From positions 4,506 to 68,505 of the forward strand of contig SFFH01000006.1 of the NCBI GenBank assembly GCA_004557905.1: a stretch of DNA of 64,000 bases, in the 5' to 3' direction. The notes beneath the pieces were generated by a model. It made no database searches. It was given only the letters and a program-made list of their open reading frames with translations, and was not told the origin of the DNA. The stretch is from Clostridiales bacterium (GTDB taxonomy: Bacteria > Bacillota > Clostridia > Christensenellales > Aristaeellaceae). The translations under genes were made by a program, and so were the position numbers. Shown one piece after another: positions 61,630 through 64,000 of the stretch (position 1 is its first letter; the number at the start of each line of letters is the position of its first letter).

Positions 61630-62214
61630 ATGGATGTAGGCAAGACCGGCGCGCTGATTCGTCAGCTGCGCGTGAGCAAGGGCATGACCCAGCGTGAGAT
61701 TGCACAGAAGCTGATGGTGAGCGAGCAGGCGGTCTCCAAGTGGGAGCGCGGACTCGGCTGCCCGGATGTCTCGCTGCTGCGGGAGCTGGCCGGGCTGCTT
61801 CGCGTGGACGTGCGCAGCCTCCTGACCGGCGAACTGAACGAGAGCGAAAGGGATGGAGGCAATATGAGAAGAATCCGCTTTTATGTGTGCCCCTTGTGCG
61901 GCAACGTCGTCACGATGACGGGCGAGGCGCAGGTTTCCTGCTGCGGCCGCACGCTGGAGGCGATGAAGCCCGTGCCCTGCGACGAGGCGCACGCGATCCG
62001 CGTGACGCCGATGGACGGCGGGACGCACATCGAGTTTGACCACGGCATGAGCAAGGCACACCACATCCGCTTTGTGGCGGCGGTGGGCTTTGACCGCGTG
62101 CTGCTGGTGCGGCTGTATCCCGAGCAGGGCAGCGAGCTGCGCATGCCGTACATGCCGCGGGCGACCTACTACATCGGGTGCAGCCGGGACGGCCTGTTCA
62201 CCTGCCATGCGTGA
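61630..62214 (+). CDS. XRE-type regulator fused to a desulfoferrodoxin-like domain
   Basis: 194 residues. Residues 1-65 are an XRE/Cro helix-turn-helix (MTQREIAQKLMVSEQAVSKWERG). Residues 85-194 follow desulfoferrodoxin: a rubredoxin-like centre I (C87-x2-C90, C104-C105) and a superoxide-reductase centre II with His121, His138, His144 and Cys184 in place, but the fourth His ligand is Asp187 (CSRD for CNLH). A redox- or superoxide-sensing repressor is likely; enzyme activity is doubtful. The target is unknown. The ATG has GAGGAG upstream. Confidence 0.82.
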   Translation: MDVGKTGALIRQLRVSKGMTQREIAQKLMVSEQAVSKWERGLGCPDVSLLRELAGLLRVDVRSLLTGELNESERDGGNMRRIRFYVCPLCGNVVTMTGEAQVSCCGRTLEAMKPVPCDEAHAIRVTPMDGGTHIEFDHGMSKAHHIRFVAAVGFDRVLLVRLYPEQGSELRMPYMPRATYYIGCSRDGLFTCHA

Positions 62215-62239
62215 AAAATTTCCAAAACATGCAAGAAAT

Positions 62240-62287
62240 CCCTTCCGTGTATCGTCTGATAAGCAAAGACGAAACGGGAGGGGTTTT
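62240..62287 (+). promoter_or_regulatory. Hairpin covering the ribosome site of the next gene
   Basis: Outer stem CCCTTCCGT (62240-62248)/ACGGGAGGG (62274-62282) and inner stem TCGTCT/AGACGA, followed by TTTTG. The 3' arm contains the GGGAGGGG ribosome site of the gene at 62291. Confidence 0.7.
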
Positions 62288-62290
62288 GTG

Positions 62291-63352
62291 ATGAGGAAAA
62301 GGATTTGGGCGCTGCTGCTGGCCGCTGCGCTGTGCCTTGGCGCGGCCTGTGCGCTGGCGGATGATTACGGCGATGCGGTGATCGACGCGGGAAATTCAAA
62401 CAGGCTGCATCTGCGCGCCGAGCCGTCTACGGAGTCGGAATCGCTGGGTCTGTTTTTCACCGGCACGGAGGTGGAATGCCGGTCTAATCCGGATGCGGAA
62501 TGGGTCGAGGTGAAGATCGGCCGCATTCGCGGGTATATGAAGTCGAGGTACCTGAAGACGGGCAAGGAAGCGGAACGCGTGACGCCGCGCTTCAAGAAGG
62601 GCACGGTGACGGCCACCAACTATGCAAGGCTGCGCAAGGGCCCGTCCACGGAGTACCAGTTCATCTGCAAGCTGAACAACGGAACGAATGTGACGGTCAT
62701 GGGCGAGACGGCTGAGCACTGGTACTATGTGAAGGCGGGCAAGGAGACAGGCTTCATCAGCGTGAATCTGGTGTATGTTGGGGAAGAGATTTGGAGCCAG
62801 CCGACCGTAGCACGCACGTCTGCGCCGGTGAGCACGCCTGTCCCATCAACCACACCGTCCTGGAAGACGGCCTATCGGAAATGGGTTGTCCAAAATGGGC
62901 AGCTGGATGACCGGTACGGCCTGATCTACGTCGACCGCGACAACGTGCCCGAGCTGGCGGTGTACACGAGCGCGGAGGCGGGCGGCTGCCAGATCCTGAC
63001 ATACAGCAACGGGAGAATCGGCATTCTGCAGACCAGGCGGCGCGGCTTCACCTATATCCCGCGCGGCAGTGCCCTCTGCAATTCCGACGGGCACATGGAC
63101 AGCTACTTTGACGACGTGTACACGCTGGAAAACGGCGCCTGGAAGCGTGTGGCGTACGGCGAGTATTACGGCTACAAGGACGGCTGGAGCGAGGAGCAGG
63201 ACCGCTACATCTGCCAGACCTACGTCTGGAACGGAACGCCCACGACGATGGAGGGCTATCTGCAGGCCCTTGCGCGGGTCTATCCGCTGTCCGTCGCCCA
63301 GCAGCCGGCCTTTGAATACAGCCATGAGGAAATCCTCAGGGTGCTGCAGTGA
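62291..63352 (+). CDS. Secreted protein with two SH3 domains
   Basis: 353 residues. Signal peptide (MRKRIWALLLAAALCLGAACALA), then two SH3-type domains: NRLHLRAEPSTESESLG (about 35-85) and NYARLRKGPSTEYQFICKL (about 100-155), a Pro/Ser/Thr linker (about 170-195), and a C-terminal domain (about 195-353, KWVVQNGQLDDRYGLIYVDRDNVPEL) seen in secreted clostridial proteins of unknown function. ATG at 62291 lies 7 bases after GGGAGGGG. Confidence 0.82.
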   Translation: MRKRIWALLLAAALCLGAACALADDYGDAVIDAGNSNRLHLRAEPSTESESLGLFFTGTEVECRSNPDAEWVEVKIGRIRGYMKSRYLKTGKEAERVTPRFKKGTVTATNYARLRKGPSTEYQFICKLNNGTNVTVMGETAEHWYYVKAGKETGFISVNLVYVGEEIWSQPTVARTSAPVSTPVPSTTPSWKTAYRKWVVQNGQLDDRYGLIYVDRDNVPELAVYTSAEAGGCQILTYSNGRIGILQTRRRGFTYIPRGSALCNSDGHMDSYFDDVYTLENGAWKRVAYGEYYGYKDGWSEEQDRYICQTYVWNGTPTTMEGYLQALARVYPLSVAQQPAFEYSHEEILRVLQ

Positions 63353-63365
63353 GGGGGAAGGCAGC

Positions 63366-64000
63366 GTGAAAAGAGCATGGGCGCTCTTTCTGGTCATCTG
63401 CGTCTGCCTGTGCGCTGCATGCGCGGCGCAGGCGGAGTACTCGCCCGGCTGCCTGACGGAGCCGCCGCGAGAGGTATGCGACCACATCGCAGGGAATTAT
63501 TCGGACTATGCGCTGGAGGACTACTGCGAGATTCATGACACGCCCAAGGGGGATTACGGCTTTGCGCTCCTGACGAAGGGCAAAGAACGCCTGCTTGTGG
63601 GCTATCATGAGGAAAAGGGCCGAATGGTCTGCTGGCTCAAGAGCCACGGCGCGGTCATGCAGGGCAGCGAGGAGGCATGGTTTGATGCGGCGCCCAAGGG
63701 CGAAACGCGCTATACGGTGGAGGGAACGCCGTATCGGACCGACGGCCTGTCGTTTTCCGTGACCCGCCTGGATGACGCGGGCGAGATGTACCTCAAGAGC
63801 GTCACCTATCACTGGGAGGACGGAGGCTTCAAGCTGACCGGTTACTGGGATTTGGATGCATTCTACGGCGGTGTGGATGTCGCTAACGGCGTGCTCCACT
63901 TCTCCAACCAGCTTGAGGGCTGGAACTTTGGAAATGCCTACGGCACGGTGCAGCGCGATCTGCGCTATGTGAGCTACGATGCGCTGCCCAAGACGATTGA
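63366..64000 (+). CDS. Secreted protein, N-terminal part (runs off the window)
   Basis: The GTG at 63366 (GAGGGGAAGG ribosome site upstream) opens a frame that stays open to the last base, at least 211 residues. Signal peptide VKRAWALFLVICVCLCAACAAQA. The mature part is beta-rich with Tyr/Trp-rich patches (GYHEEKGRMVCWLKSHG, VTYHWEDGGFKLTGYW) and no domain I can name. It starts 13 bp after the previous SH3 protein gene, so the two are probably cotranscribed. Confidence 0.75.
   Translation, partial: MKRAWALFLVICVCLCAACAAQAEYSPGCLTEPPREVCDHIAGNYSDYALEDYCEIHDTPKGDYGFALLTKGKERLLVGYHEEKGRMVCWLKSHGAVMQGSEEAWFDAAPKGETRYTVEGTPYRTDGLSFSVTRLDDAGEMYLKSVTYHWEDGGFKLTGYWDLDAFYGGVDVANGVLHFSNQLEGWNFGNAYGTVQRDLRYVSYDALPKTI

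Overview
The window is one continuous stretch of a GC-rich (by eye about 60%) bacterial chromosome. Gene order points to a spore-forming member of the Clostridia. The rpsB-tsf-pyrH-frr-uppS-cdsA-dxr-rseP-ispG-polC-rimP-nusA-rnpM-ylxQ-infB-rbfA-nrnA-truB-ribF-rpsO-pnp order is classic for Firmicutes, as is yqfC-yqfD-phoH-pgpH-ybeY-cdd-era. PolC-type polymerase, a class II aldolase and sporulation families (YtfJ/GerW, DUF2953, YqfC, YqfD, CotH) agree. Many small secreted SH3-repeat proteins and the high GC would fit a gut or rumen Christensenellales-like lineage, but that placement is inference.

Layout. 1-4.7 kb: the end of a secreted SH3 protein, a divergent HPr-like protein, a 23S rRNA methyltransferase-like enzyme, fructose-bisphosphate aldolase and a DegV fatty-acid-binding protein. 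4.7-6.9 kb: a compact transcription unit behind a perfect-consensus promoter. It encodes a PqqD-like peptide chaperone, an unusual 161-residue AT-rich candidate precursor and, after an internal hairpin terminator, a SPASM radical SAM enzyme. This is the most likely undescribed system in the window: a candidate RiPP (ribosomally made, modified peptide or protein) pathway. 6.9-13.3 kb: repeat hairpins, lysC, two sporulation-linked genes, a broken exonuclease III gene, yfcE, a hydrolase, tRNA-Leu(CAG) and a ferritin-like protein. 13.3-20.4 kb: an ECF transporter S component next to coaX (probably pantothenate uptake and phosphorylation), hom, an MsmX/UgpC-type sugar ABC ATPase, a CdaR/PucR-like regulator and a CtpA-type protease.

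20.4-46.2 kb is the core information-processing block: translation factors, isoprenoid and phospholipid synthesis, DNA polymerase PolC, the nusA-infB operon, tRNA and flavin enzymes, rpsO-pnp and an M16 peptidase. 46.2-54.9 kb holds a small alarmone synthetase, miaA, and secreted or membrane proteins (MBL hydrolase, CmpB-like membrane protein, SH3 protein, AEC transporter, CotH kinase, pseudo-receiver protein). 54.9-61.4 kb is the yqfC-yqfD-phoH-pgpH-ybeY::cdd-era operon, in which YbeY and cytidine deaminase are fused in one frame. 61.4-64 kb has an HTH-desulfoferrodoxin fusion and two more secreted proteins; the last runs off the end.

Most transcription units have clear sigma-A-type promoters (17-bp spacers) and intrinsic terminators, which are listed. 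Three small repeat families occupy the intergenic spaces, one with compensatory base changes. No CRISPR array, rRNA, insertion sequence or prophage was seen.
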